From: Saccharomonospora xinjiangensis XJ-54
GTDB taxonomy: Bacteria > Actinomycetota > Actinomycetes > Mycobacteriales > Pseudonocardiaceae
Assembly (NCBI RefSeq): GCF_000258175.1
Contig: NZ_JH636049.1
Location: 2,829,482 to 2,893,481, forward strand
Direction of reading: 5' to 3'
Length of the DNA: 64,000 nucleotides
Part shown: positions 33,065 through 41,010 of the stretch, one piece after another
How positions within the stretch are numbered: the stretch's first letter is position 1
How the letters are laid out: each line of letters starts with the position of its first letter
Notes under the pieces: generated by a model
Database searches by the model: none
What the model saw: only the letters and a program-made list of their open reading frames with translations
Told to the model about the DNA's origin: nothing
Translations under genes and position numbers: made by a program

Positions 33065-33646
33065 ATGACGCCGACGCTGCATCTCACTGGCGACACCGAC
33101 GCCGACACCCTGCTCAGTGAGAACCCGGCGGCGCTGCTCACGGGCATGCTCCTCGACCAGCAGATCGCGATGGAAGTGGCGTTCGCGGGGCCGAAGAAGA
33201 TCGCGGACCGGATGGGCTCCTTCGACGTCCGTGCCATCGCCGAAGCGGACGAGGAGGAGTTCGCGGCCGTGTGTGCCAGTCAGCCGGCCGTGCACAGGTT
33301 CCCCGGGGCGATGGCCAGGCGCATCCAGGCCTTGTGCCGGTACCTGCTGGAGAAGTACGAGGGCCGGGCAGCCGACCTGTGGGCCGGAGGTGAGCCGGAC
33401 GGCCTCGAGGTGCTGCGCAGGCTCAAGGCGCTGCCCGGCTACGGCGACCAGAAGGCCAGGATCTTCCTCGCGCTGCTCGGCAAGCAACTTGGCGTGCGAC
33501 CGGAGGGCTGGCGCGAGGCGGCAGGTGCCTACGGCGAGGAGGGCTCGCGCCGCTCCATCGCCGACGTCGTTGACGAGCAGACGCTCCAGGAGGTTCGCTC
33601 GTTCAAGAAGGCGGCCAAGGCGGCAAGCGCAGGGAAGAAGGGCTGA
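33065..33646 (+). CDS. HhH-GPD-type base excision DNA repair protein
   Basis: A 193-residue protein of the actinomycete HhH-GPD family. LLTGMLLDQQIAMEVAF is the family N-terminal helix block, and the helix-hairpin-helix lies in LKALPGYGDQKARIFLALLG. The lysine-rich tail (KKAAKAASAGKKG) could bind DNA. It should remove a damaged base, but the lesion is unknown, and no Fe-S cysteines are present. ATG 33065 follows AGGATGAGGTC. It is single and precedes a highly structured intergenic region. Confidence 0.8.
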   Translation: MTPTLHLTGDTDADTLLSENPAALLTGMLLDQQIAMEVAFAGPKKIADRMGSFDVRAIAEADEEEFAAVCASQPAVHRFPGAMARRIQALCRYLLEKYEGRAADLWAGGEPDGLEVLRRLKALPGYGDQKARIFLALLGKQLGVRPEGWREAAGAYGEEGSRRSIADVVDEQTLQEVRSFKKAAKAASAGKKG

Positions 33647-33666
33647 GATCCACATCGGCCCACATC

Positions 33667-33752
33667 GTGGCGCCCGGTGCGTCCGGGTGTAACGAACTCA
33701 CCCGACGGGGCGCTAACTCATACGGACGCTCGCGTTCTGTGCCGGGCGCCAC
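33667..33752. other. Nested inverted repeats upstream of the ectoine operon
   Basis: Three stems nest in 86 bases. GTGGCGCCCGG (33667-33677) pairs with CCGGGCGCCAC (33742-33752), GCGTCCG (33679-33685) with CGGACGC (33723-33729), and GGTG (33686-33689) with CACC (33699-33702). Two short hairpins follow: CCGCCG-AATA-CGGCGG near 33775 and TGTGC-TCATA-GCACA near 33802. It could be an RNA element or a terminator of the repair gene. The rest of 33647-33940 is the ectA upstream region. Confidence 0.5.
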
Positions 33753-33911
33753 TACCGTTCCTGTTCAGGTACCCGCCGAATACGGCGGCCCTAGGGCTGT
33801 GCTCATAGCACATCGTAAGTCATGATCGGAACCTTTCTGTCGGCATTGTCACATGTGTTTCTGCGTTGTTGCAGGTAGCTACGCTGTGCCGTACCCCGTC
33901 GGGCTGAACCG

Positions 33912-33939
33912 TTCAAAGCACTCTGTTACGTTCTTTGAA
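33912..33939 (+). promoter_or_regulatory. Inverted repeat at the ectA start
   Basis: TTCAAAG at 33912-33918 and CTTTGAA at 33933-33939 frame 14 bases directly before ATG 33941. It may be an operator or an RNA stem at the translation start. No conventional ribosome binding site is visible. Confidence 0.45.
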
Positions 33940-33940
33940 T

Positions 33941-34486
33941 ATGTCCGGAAAGCACTCCGAGCGTGCCAACGGCGATAATCAATCGGCGGGCCGCATTGTG
34001 ATCGAAACGCCGACCAAGCAGGACGGCGCCGCCCTATGGCGAATCGCACGCGATTCGCAGAAGTTGGATCTCAACTCGTCGTACGCCTACCTGCTGTGGT
34101 GTGTCGATTTCGCCGAGACGTCCGTCGTCGCCCGTGTCGATGGTGAGATCGTCGGTTTCGTCATCGGTTACCGTCGGCCGACCGATCCTGACGCGGTACT
34201 CGTGTGGCAGGTCGCCGTGGATGCGTCCCAGCGGGGTCGTGGACTCGCGGGCACGCTGCTCGACGAGCTGTTCGGCCGCCTCGTCGAGACCGGGGTCCGC
34301 TACCTGGACACGACGATCACGCCCGACAACGAGGCCTCGATCAGGTTGTTCTCCTCGTTCGCGAAGAGGTGGAACGCCACGTTGGATCGATCGAGGTTGT
34401 TCGAGGAAGGTGACTTCCCCGACGCGCACGAGCCCGAGGACCTCTTTCGGATCGGTCCGCTCGCGGGCGCCGCACGGCCACAGTGA
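33941..34486 (+). CDS. ectA: L-2,4-diaminobutyrate N-acetyltransferase
   Basis: The 181-residue GNAT-fold enzyme acetylates diaminobutyrate, the second step of ectoine synthesis. AVLVWQVAVDASQRGRGLAG includes the acetyl-CoA loop RGRGLA, and YLDTTITPDNEASIRLFSSFA is the characteristic EctA block. The N-terminal ~20 residues are an unconserved extension. TTG 33935 is also in frame, but ATG 33941 is chosen. First gene of ectABCD; ectB follows after ~70 bases. Confidence 0.93.
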   Translation: MSGKHSERANGDNQSAGRIVIETPTKQDGAALWRIARDSQKLDLNSSYAYLLWCVDFAETSVVARVDGEIVGFVIGYRRPTDPDAVLVWQVAVDASQRGRGLAGTLLDELFGRLVETGVRYLDTTITPDNEASIRLFSSFAKRWNATLDRSRLFEEGDFPDAHEPEDLFRIGPLAGAARPQ

Positions 34487-34555
34487 TCGATTGGCGCGAA
34501 TGTGACCCATCTCGCCGCCATTCTATTTGTTCCTCAATAGCAGGAGACTGAGCAA

Positions 34556-35809
34556 GTGAGCATCTTCGAAACGCTCGAGTCAGAAGTGCGCAGCTACAGC
34601 CGTGGCTGGCCAACCGTGTTCGACCGGGCGCAGGGTAGTTGGCTCTACTCAGAAGACGGCAAACCATACCTCGACTTCTTCGCCGGTGCGGGTGCGCTCA
34701 ACTACGGGCACAACAACCCCGTGTTGAAAAAGGCGTTGATCGATTACATTTCGCGCGACGGCGTGACACACGCGCTCGACATGTTCACCGTCGCGAAGCG
34801 GGACTTCCTCGAGACGCTGAACGACGTCGTGCTGAAGCCGCGCGACATGGAGTACAAAGTCATCTTCCCCGGCCCCGGCGGTGCGAACGCCGTGGAGGCC
34901 GCGCTGAAGCTGGCCCGCAAGGTGACCGGCAAGGAGTCGGTCATCAACTTCACCAACGCCTTCCACGGGATGACGCTTGGTGCCCTTTCGGTCACCGGTA
35001 ATTCCCTCAAACGCGGCGGTGCCGGTGTTCCGCTCGTCCACGCGACACCGATGCCGTACGACAAGTACTTCGACGGCGCCTACCCGGACTTCCTGTACTT
35101 CGAGCGGTTGCTTGACGACTCCGGCAGCGGCCTGAACGAGCCCGCCGCCGTCATCGTGGAGACCGTTCAGGGCGAGGGCGGCATCAACGCCGCCCGCCTC
35201 GAATGGCTGAAGGGCCTCTCGGATCTGTGCCAGCGCCACGGCATCCTGCTGATCGTTGACGACGTTCAGATGGGCTGCGGGCGCACTGGCCCGTTCTTCA
35301 GCTTCGAGGAAGCGGGCATCAAGCCCGACATGATCTGTCTCTCCAAGTCGATCGGCGGATACGGCCTTCCACTCGCCATCACGCTCGTCCGCCCCGACCT
35401 CGACGTGTGGGCTCCCGGCGAGCACAACGGAACGTTTCGGGGCATCAACCCGGCGTTCGTCACCGCCGCCGAGGCGCTGCGCACGTACTGGCGTGACGGC
35501 GAGCTGGAGAAGGCCACCAAGGCGAAGGGTGAGCGTATCGCCCAGACCTTCACCGAGCTGGTGAACCAGTACCCGGACACCGGTCTCGTCGCCAAGGGCC
35601 GAGGGCTCGCGCGCGGCCTGGAATTCCCGAACGGCGAGATCGCGGGCAAGGTCTGCGCCGCGGCCTTCGACCGTGGTTTGCTGATGGAGACCTCCGGCCC
35701 CGACGGGGAAGTGGTGAAGTTGCTGCCCGCGCTCACCACGAGCGACGAGGAGATCGAGCAGGGCCTTTCCATCATCAAGGAGTCCGTCGAGGCCGTGCTC
35801 GCGCACTGA
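34556..35809 (+). CDS. ectB: Diaminobutyrate--2-oxoglutarate aminotransferase
   Basis: A 417-residue class III PLP-dependent transaminase converting aspartate semialdehyde to diaminobutyrate with glutamate. [13 protein letters not shown] holds the PLP-ring aspartate and [12 protein letters not shown] the Schiff-base lysine. [18 protein letters not shown] is the phosphate-binding region. GTG 34556 is preceded by AGGAG at a long spacing. Second gene of the ectoine operon. Confidence 0.95.
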   Translation: MSIFETLESEVRSYSRGWPTVFDRAQGSWLYSEDGKPYLDFFAGAGALNYGHNNPVLKKALIDYISRDGVTHALDMFTVAKRDFLETLNDVVLKPRDMEYKVIFPGPGGANAVEAALKLARKVTGKESVINFTNAFHGMTLGALSVTGNSLKRGGAGVPLVHATPMPYDKYFDGAYPDFLYFERLLDDSGSGLNEPAAVIVETVQGEGGINAARLEWLKGLSDLCQRHGILLIVDDVQMGCGRTGPFFSFEEAGIKPDMICLSKSIGGYGLPLAITLVRPDLDVWAPGEHNGTFRGINPAFVTAAEALRTYWRDGELEKATKAKGERIAQTFTELVNQYPDTGLVAKGRGLARGLEFPNGEIAGKVCAAAFDRGLLMETSGPDGEVVKLLPALTTSDEEIEQGLSIIKESVEAVLAH

Positions 35810-35856
35810 CCGAGCATGTGCCGACCATCCCGAAACCGACCTGTGAAGGAGCAAAG

Positions 35857-36246
35857 TTGATCGTCCGGACCGTCGATGAGATCACCGACACCGAGGCTGA
35901 CATCAAGCAGCCGAACTGGCGGAGCAAGCGGATCGTGCTCGCGAAGGACAAGGTCGGGTTCTCCGTGCACGAGACCACGCTGTACGCCGGAACCGTCAAC
36001 GACTTCTGGTACGCCAACCACATCGAGGCCGTGTTCGTCGTCGAGGGCGAGGGCGAACTGACGGACAAGGCGACGGGGGAGACCTACGAGCTGAAGCCCG
36101 GCTCGCTGTACCTGCTCGACGAGCACGACAAGCACCAGGTGCGCCCGAAGACCGACATGCGCACGGTGTGCGTGTTCAACCCGCCGATCACGGGCCGTGA
36201 AGTTCACGACGAGAACGGTGTCTACCCCCTCGTCATCGAGGACTGA
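35857..36246 (+). CDS. ectC: L-ectoine synthase
   Basis: The 129-residue cupin enzyme cyclises N-gamma-acetyl-diaminobutyrate to ectoine. It starts with the family N-terminus IVRTVDEI, and the cupin motif is [14 protein letters not shown] with [11 protein letters not shown]. The start is TTG at 35857: GAAGGAG stands five bases upstream, and the family's N-terminal residues begin exactly there. A GTG at 35818 in frame would add an unrelated extension. Confidence 0.94.
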   Translation: MIVRTVDEITDTEADIKQPNWRSKRIVLAKDKVGFSVHETTLYAGTVNDFWYANHIEAVFVVEGEGELTDKATGETYELKPGSLYLLDEHDKHQVRPKTDMRTVCVFNPPITGREVHDENGVYPLVIED

Positions 36247-36392
36247 CAAGGCGGTCCCAGTGCAGGTTTCGTGGGGGCCGTCGTTGGGGCGGTTCCCACG
36301 GATCCCGAACGGGTATCACCCGGAAGAACGAGAAAAGGAACGACACAACCGACCGAAAAACAGCACAGTGGCACTCGGAGGAGGCGAGTTAC

Positions 36393-37295
36393 GTGACTCT
36401 CGCGGAGAGCCGGACCACCGATTTGTACCCCACCCGCGTCGCCGGTGAGGCGACGCTGCTGGAGCGGACGGACCCCACCGTCTGGGGCGCCGAACAGGAC
36501 GGCCCGATGGACGCGGCCGCCCTTGCTTCGCACGACGCCAAGGGGTACTCGATCATCGAGGGATTGCTGTCCCCTGCCGAGGTACAGGGGTACTGGCAGG
36601 AACTCGTGCGGCTCTCGTCGGACGAGGAACTCAAGGCCGACGAGCGCGTCGTCACCGAGAAGAAGTCCGGCAACGTCCGGTCGATCTTCGAGGTGCACCG
36701 GATCAGCGAGTTGATCGGTGAGTTGGCGCGCGACCCCCGGATCCTGGACAGGGCACAGCAGATCCTCGGCTCTGACGTCTACATTCACCAGAGCCGGGTG
36801 AACTACATGCCCGGATTCAAGGGAAACGGCTTCTACTGGCACTCGGACTTCGAGACCTGGCACGCCGAGGACGGCATGCCGAGGCCGCGCGCGGTGAGCT
36901 GCTCCATCGCGCTGACCGACAACTACCCGTTCAACGGCGGCCTGATGGTGATGCCGGGTTCTCAGCGCACGTTCGTGCAGTGCGTCGGTGAGACCCCCGA
37001 GGAGCACTACAAGGCGTCGCTGAAGGAGCAGGAGATCGGCGTTCCCAGCGAGAACGACATCACGAAACTCGCCGCCGAGCACGGCATCGACCAGTTCACG
37101 GGGCCTGCCGGTTCGGCGCTGTTCTTCGACTCCAACATCATGCACGGGTCGGGTAACAACATCACGCCGTACCCGAGGTCGAACATCTTCCTCGTGTTCA
37201 ACAGCGTGGAGAACACGTTGGTGGAGCCGTTCGCGGCGAAGAACCCGAGGCCGACGTTCATCGGCGCGCGGGACTTCACTCCGCTCACCCGCTGA
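36393..37295 (+). CDS. ectD: Ectoine hydroxylase
   Basis: A 300-residue non-haem Fe(II)/2-oxoglutarate dioxygenase converting ectoine to 5-hydroxyectoine. YWHSDFETWHAEDGMPRPRA contains the His-x-Asp iron ligands, and SNIMHGSGNNITPYPRSN the distal histidine and the 2-oxoglutarate arginine. GTG 36393 follows GAGGAGGCGAGTTAC. It lies ~150 bases after ectC, longer than the other gaps, so it may have its own promoter. A strong hairpin follows. Confidence 0.95.
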   Translation: MTLAESRTTDLYPTRVAGEATLLERTDPTVWGAEQDGPMDAAALASHDAKGYSIIEGLLSPAEVQGYWQELVRLSSDEELKADERVVTEKKSGNVRSIFEVHRISELIGELARDPRILDRAQQILGSDVYIHQSRVNYMPGFKGNGFYWHSDFETWHAEDGMPRPRAVSCSIALTDNYPFNGGLMVMPGSQRTFVQCVGETPEEHYKASLKEQEIGVPSENDITKLAAEHGIDQFTGPAGSALFFDSNIMHGSGNNITPYPRSNIFLVFNSVENTLVEPFAAKNPRPTFIGARDFTPLTR

Positions 37296-37322
37296 CACCG
37301 AGGGCGGGCGCGCAGGCGTGAG

Positions 37323-37364
37323 CAGACCGCGTCGGGGCGGTCGTAGCCGTTCCGACGCGGTCTG
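37323..37364 (+). terminator. Terminator hairpin after ectD
   Basis: CAGACCGCGTCGG at 37323-37335 pairs with CCGACGCGGTCTG at 37352-37364 (13 bp, 16-base loop), 27 bases after the ectD stop, followed by TTACC. Confidence 0.75.
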
Positions 37365-37474
37365 TTACCGTATCCGCACCTCAACGGCGCGGCTGGTGAG
37401 GTTCGCCGTCACGAAGCCGGGTGCTCCTTGCTCGGGGTAGGCCCGTTCTCGACCGGCGATGTGTGGATTTGCGT

Positions 37475-37526
37475 GAGTACGGCCCCATGCCACCAGATTC
37501 GGGACTGGTGACATGGGGCCGTACTC
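37475..37526. repeat. Long perfect hairpin upstream of the vapBC pair
   Basis: GAGTACGGCCCCATG at 37475-37489 pairs with CATGGGGCCGTACTC at 37512-37526. After one mismatch CACCAG at 37491-37496 pairs with CTGGTG at 37505-37510, leaving an eight-base loop: 21 pairs in total. It probably isolates the toxin-antitoxin genes from upstream transcription, or may be a relic of an inverted repeat. Confidence 0.7.
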
Positions 37527-37555
37527 GTATGCGGGGTGACGACGCACGGGTGGTA

Positions 37556-37565
37556 CCATATATGG
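37556..37565. promoter_or_regulatory. Candidate antitoxin operator
   Basis: The 10-base palindrome CCATATATGG lies immediately before the antitoxin ATG at 37567. It is AT-rich compared with its surroundings, and its position fits autoregulation by a ribbon-helix-helix antitoxin. Confidence 0.5.
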
Positions 37566-37566
37566 C

Positions 37567-37809
37567 ATGGTGAAAACGACAGTCTATCTTCCGGAAGAGT
37601 TGGAGATCAGGCTGGACGCGGAGGCGGCTGCCACAGGGATCAGCAAGGCCGAGCTGATCCGTAGGGGAATCGCCATGGTGCTCGAAGCCTCACATCGGCC
37701 GAGGAATGTGCGCCCGTTGCCGGTCTTCAACAGCGGTCGAGCCAGGAGCGCCGAGGAGCTGGACGACGACCTCTATCAGCAGATCAAAGAGCGGACAGCG
37801 CGTCGGTGA
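37567..37809 (+). CDS. Ribbon-helix-helix antitoxin, VapB-like
   Basis: An 80-residue protein whose first ~45 residues form a ribbon-helix-helix DNA-binding fold: KTTVYLPEELEIRLDAEAAA then GISKAELIRRGIAMVLEAS. The C-terminal part (VFNSGRARSAEELDDDLYQQ) is the kind of segment that wraps a PIN toxin. Its stop overlaps the GTG of the toxin gene by four bases. Genes of this type are autorepressed. Confidence 0.85.
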   Translation: MVKTTVYLPEELEIRLDAEAAATGISKAELIRRGIAMVLEASHRPRNVRPLPVFNSGRARSAEELDDDLYQQIKERTARR

Positions 37810-38240
37810 TCATCGTCGCGGATACGTCGGCGCTGCACGCTGCCTTTGACGCGGCACAACCGGAGCACTCGGCGGCGGCCACAGTACTGGACAGCCAGCC
37901 ATTGGTGATCTCCCCGTTCGTCATGACGGAACTCGACCACCTGATTCGCCGGGATCTAGGGTTCTCCGCAGCGATGCAGGCTTCGGAAGCGTTGCTCGAC
38001 CGGATGGCTGCGGGCCAGTACAAGCTCGCCGAACTTCGCCATGCCGATGTCGTGAAAGCACACGAGGTCAGAGGGAAGTACGACGGTCTTCGACTCGATC
38101 TCGCCGACGCGGCGGGCGTCGTCTTGGCCGACCGATACAACACCAACCAGATCTTCACGCTCGACCAGCGCGATTTCAGGGCGGTCCGGCCGTTAACCCC
38201 CCGTTTCAAGGCGTTCGAGATCCTGCCATTCGATGGGTGA
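37806..38240 (+). CDS. PIN-domain RNase toxin, VapC-like
   Basis: A 144-residue PIN domain. The acidic metal ligands are visible as VADTSAL (first Asp), MTELDHLIRR (Glu), RLDLADAAGVVLADRY (Asp pair) and FTLDQRDF (last Asp). It should cleave a specific RNA when freed from the antitoxin encoded just upstream. GTG 37806 overlaps the antitoxin stop (GTGA). It ends five bases from the stop of a convergent unknown gene. Confidence 0.87.
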   Translation: MIIVADTSALHAAFDAAQPEHSAAATVLDSQPLVISPFVMTELDHLIRRDLGFSAAMQASEALLDRMAAGQYKLAELRHADVVKAHEVRGKYDGLRLDLADAAGVVLADRYNTNQIFTLDQRDFRAVRPLTPRFKAFEILPFDG

Positions 38241-38245
38241 CGGCC

Positions 38246-39121
38246 TCAGTCGAACAGGCTCGTCTCCGAGCGGATCTCCAGCAGTTCGTACACAGGGCGT
38301 CCCCTGCGGCCGTCGATGGTGGTGGTGCGCACGACCCGCAGCCGCGCCGTGACAGGGCGGTCGAGGTTCTCCTTGATCTTGTCGAGTAGATCGGGAGCCA
38401 CAGCGCCCTGGATGGTGGAGCCGGTGTCGCGTTCAAGGTAGAAGATCCGCCTGCGGGTGCGGACACCGTCGAGCCTTCCCGTGACGGTCTCGTACCCGAC
38501 GTCCTCCCGTGATTCACGCAAACTGCTCTGCAATACCCTCGCTTGCTCGCTCGTCATGCTTCGGGCGACCTCCTCACCCGTCGTCGGCACGAGTGAGAGG
38601 GCGATGCTGGCGGTGCGCATCACGGCGTTGACGATGTCGCTCACCGCGTTGCGGACGGTGTCTCGCTGGAGCAGCACGGCGTCGAGCGCGCCGTCGTCGG
38701 AGCCGTTCACCGGCAGGAAGTCGCAGAGTTCCTTGACCGCGCGCTCGGAGAGCGTCTCGATGCCTTCGGAGATCAGGGCGTCAGGCATCGAGGTCTCAGG
38801 GAAGCCGAAGAACATCGCGTTGCCGGCCTGTCCGCGCTGGATGAGCGGCGCCTTCTCCCTGTCGGACGGCTGCACCGACGTGATCTCGGCCTGCGGATTG
38901 CGCACGATGTGACCGATCTTGGCCGTGGCGTCCTGAAGCGCGCGGCTGATGTCGGAGGAGGTGTAGGCGTCGAGATGGGACGAGCCGAGGACCGAGACCC
39001 TCAGCAGCGGCGAACGGGACGTGCGCTCGAACTTCGCGTGCGCGGCCAGTGCCGATGCTCTCGCGAGGTCGTCGAGCCAGGTGCCGCCGGGGATGTTCTC
39101 GGCGATCTGCCGGAAGCTCAC
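38246..39121 (-). CDS. Uncharacterised protein, second gene of a two-gene unit
   Basis: A 291-residue soluble protein I cannot assign. The N-terminal part is helical (DDLARASALAAHAKF). A central stretch (ISEGIETLSERAVKELCDFLP) is predicted helical, and the last ~70 residues look like a beta-barrel or OB-like domain (VTGRLDGVRTRRRIFYLER and VTARLRVVRTTTIDGRRGRP). GTG 39121 overlaps the stop of the upstream nucleotidyltransferase-like gene by four bases (GTGA), so the two are coupled and probably act together. It converges on the VapC gene. Confidence 0.65.
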   Translation of the reverse strand: MSFRQIAENIPGGTWLDDLARASALAAHAKFERTSRSPLLRVSVLGSSHLDAYTSSDISRALQDATAKIGHIVRNPQAEITSVQPSDREKAPLIQRGQAGNAMFFGFPETSMPDALISEGIETLSERAVKELCDFLPVNGSDDGALDAVLLQRDTVRNAVSDIVNAVMRTASIALSLVPTTGEEVARSMTSEQARVLQSSLRESREDVGYETVTGRLDGVRTRRRIFYLERDTGSTIQGAVAPDLLDKIKENLDRPVTARLRVVRTTTIDGRRGRPVYELLEIRSETSLFD

Positions 39122-39609
39122 CACACCACCTCCGGGAAGCCCTTCACCATGCCGGGCACGGGCCCGCGCGACCACGCGGCCTCCCAGGCGTCCTCGTCGC
39201 CGGGGTGGCACAGGAAACCGTCCACGAGGCCGCTGACCGGCTGCACCTGGTCGAGATACATCACCGGGTGTTCCGCGATCACGCCCCTGAGCGTGAACAT
39301 GCCGTAGAAGGTGGATCGAGCTGGGCCGTCGAGCCGTTTCAGGGCTCCCCACTCGTCGGGGATGAACACCACATCGACGTCGCGGGGCACCTCAGCCGAC
39401 CGCACGACGAGTTCCCCGCCTATCCACGCGCGCCCCGAGGGGATCAGCCTGCACACCACGCCGAGGTAGCCGCTGAGCGCACTGAACAGGATCTCGCGCT
39501 CATTGCGATACGGCGCGTCCCACACGAAGCGTTCGTAGATGTCGGAGAGGTCGGCAAGGTGCCGCCCTGGCGGGAGAACGTTCTCCGACGTCCAGTGCGG
39601 TAGCGGCAT
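39118..39609 (-). CDS. DUF6932-like putative nucleotidyltransferase-fold protein
   Basis: A 163-residue protein. SGRAWIGGELVVRSAE followed by RDVDVVFIPDEW has the layout of a minimal nucleotidyltransferase core, with the small-residue turn then D-x-D, as in the DUF6932 group. The assignment is by pattern, not by search. ATG 39609 follows AAGGA with seven bases between. It is coupled to the 291-residue unknown gene downstream and lies close to vapBC. It could belong to a toxin-antitoxin-like or defence pair, or be housekeeping. Confidence 0.55.
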   Translation of the reverse strand: MPLPHWTSENVLPPGRHLADLSDIYERFVWDAPYRNEREILFSALSGYLGVVCRLIPSGRAWIGGELVVRSAEVPRDVDVVFIPDEWGALKRLDGPARSTFYGMFTLRGVIAEHPVMYLDQVQPVSGLVDGFLCHPGDEDAWEAAWSRGPVPGMVKGFPEVVW

Positions 39610-39670
39610 GCACGGTCCTTCACTACGAACGCGAACCGGGGATCAACCGGGAACTTATCAGCTTCACCGG

Positions 39671-40105
39671 TCAGCGTTCGCGGCGCGGGCGGTTCTCCTC
39701 CGCGTCCTTCTCGGCGCCCGCGATGTCGCGTTCGTCGGGCCACTCGTTGCGGGCATGCCACTCCGACGGCGTCAGCGGCAACACGCCTGCTCGCCTGCCC
39801 TCGTCGGGCACTTCGTCGAGGTCGTAACCCGGCCTGCTCCTCGCGGTGCTCTCCAATGGCGTGCCCTGGTCTGGCGTGCGGTCGCCGAAATGCAGTTGAG
39901 GGCCGACCCTTCGGATGCGCTGGGTGCGTTCGGTGTCGGGCACGATATCGGGTACGTCCACCCTGGGGGTCGTGTCGGTTCGCTCCTCGTCGGCCGTGGC
40001 CCTCCGGTATCGGCGCGCTGACAGGAACGCGAACGCCGCCATCGAGAGTCCGAGCACGAACGCGACCAGCAACCACAGCCAGATCTCGCCGAACAACCAC
40101 AGCAT
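39671..40105 (-). CDS. Small single-span membrane protein next to an OmpA-like gene
   Basis: A 144-residue protein with one N-terminal transmembrane helix (WLWLLVAFVLGLSMAAFAFL) followed by RRYRR and a charged, probably disordered cytoplasmic tail. It lies 39 bases after the OmpA-like gene on the same strand. In mycobacteria the ompATb/arfA gene is followed by small membrane proteins ArfB and ArfC; this is a positional analogue, though sequence identity is not evident. Confidence 0.6.
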   Translation of the reverse strand: MLWLFGEIWLWLLVAFVLGLSMAAFAFLSARRYRRATADEERTDTTPRVDVPDIVPDTERTQRIRRVGPQLHFGDRTPDQGTPLESTARSRPGYDLDEVPDEGRRAGVLPLTPSEWHARNEWPDERDIAGAEKDAEENRPRRER

Positions 40106-40144
40106 CGTGCGCCTCCTGCCAGGTCGTGCCTCGCGCCGCGTGCG

Positions 40145-40852
40145 CTAACGAACGCTGATCTCCACCCTCCGGTCGATCGCGGATGTGCCGTGCCGCGAGA
40201 GGGGACGGGTATCGCCGTAACCGACCGGTTTCACCTGGTCGGGTGGCACACCGAGGTCCACCAGCTCCTCGGCCACCGCCTCGGCCCGTGCGTACGACAG
40301 CTCCTCGGCGCTTTCCGGGTCCGCACCGGATACCCGCGCCGTATGGCCCCCTACCTCGAACCGCCAATCCGTGGGAGCACCGGACAGCGTTTCGGCGACC
40401 CGCGCCACGGCGTCCTCACCGCCGGACGTGAGGTCGGAGGAGTAGGGCCGGAAGGTGATCGGGTTATCGGCGAGCACCTCGTCGAGTGAACGTTGCAGCC
40501 GTGCCTTGGCCGAGGCCCCAGGATCGGCTGGAGCGGCGCCGCGCTGGGGCGTGGGCGGACCGCCGTGCCCGCCGGAGGTGACGACATCGACCGAACGCAC
40601 ACCGTCAACGTCCTCGACGACGGATTCGGCGAGCAGGGCCTCGTGCGGCGAGCGCGCTCGCACGGTGGCGTCCCTTCCTGAGAAGCTCACCGCCTCGGCA
40701 GGCAGCCCCGACCGGCTCAGTGCCTCGCGCGAGCGGGCGGTGAGGTCGGCTTCGATGCCGCCCCTTTCGACGACGGTGGCTACGAGTGCGAGCACACCGG
40801 TGACCAGCACCGCGAGGGCGGCGAACGCGGCGAGAAGACGCGGAGCCGGCAT
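40145..40852 (-). CDS. OmpA-family protein with BON-like domain (ArfA/OmpATb-like)
   Basis: A 235-residue membrane-anchored protein. An N-terminal hydrophobic segment (LLAAFAALAVLVTGVLALVA) is followed by a BON-like region (about 38-90, ending VEDVDGVRSVDVV) and a C-terminal OmpA peptidoglycan-binding domain. The latter has FRPYSSDLTS, EVGGHTARVSG, SYARAEAVAEELVDLGV and YGDTRPL. This is the domain order of mycobacterial OmpATb/ArfA, though that protein has more BON sequence. ATG 40852 has no ribosome binding site but a TACCCT element six bases upstream, suggesting a leaderless start. Confidence 0.78.
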   Translation of the reverse strand: MPAPRLLAAFAALAVLVTGVLALVATVVERGGIEADLTARSREALSRSGLPAEAVSFSGRDATVRARSPHEALLAESVVEDVDGVRSVDVVTSGGHGGPPTPQRGAAPADPGASAKARLQRSLDEVLADNPITFRPYSSDLTSGGEDAVARVAETLSGAPTDWRFEVGGHTARVSGADPESAEELSYARAEAVAEELVDLGVPPDQVKPVGYGDTRPLSRHGTSAIDRRVEISVR

Positions 40853-40858
40853 AGGGCG

Positions 40859-40864
40859 AGGGTA
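40859..40864 (-). promoter_or_regulatory. -10 element for leaderless OmpA-like transcript
   Basis: TACCCT on the minus strand, six bases before ATG 40852, where no ribosome binding site is present. Confidence 0.4.
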
Positions 40865-41010
40865 GCGGCAGCGCACCCTTCACCGCGCGGTTCGACGTCA
40901 CCGCGGGGTGGAGCACCGACCGTCTCCGGCCGGGTCTCCGAGGGGTGTCCGAAGAAGGGCGTTCCCCTACGGGATCGCGGAGGGGAACGCCCCTTCGGTT
41001 CCTCGATTCC

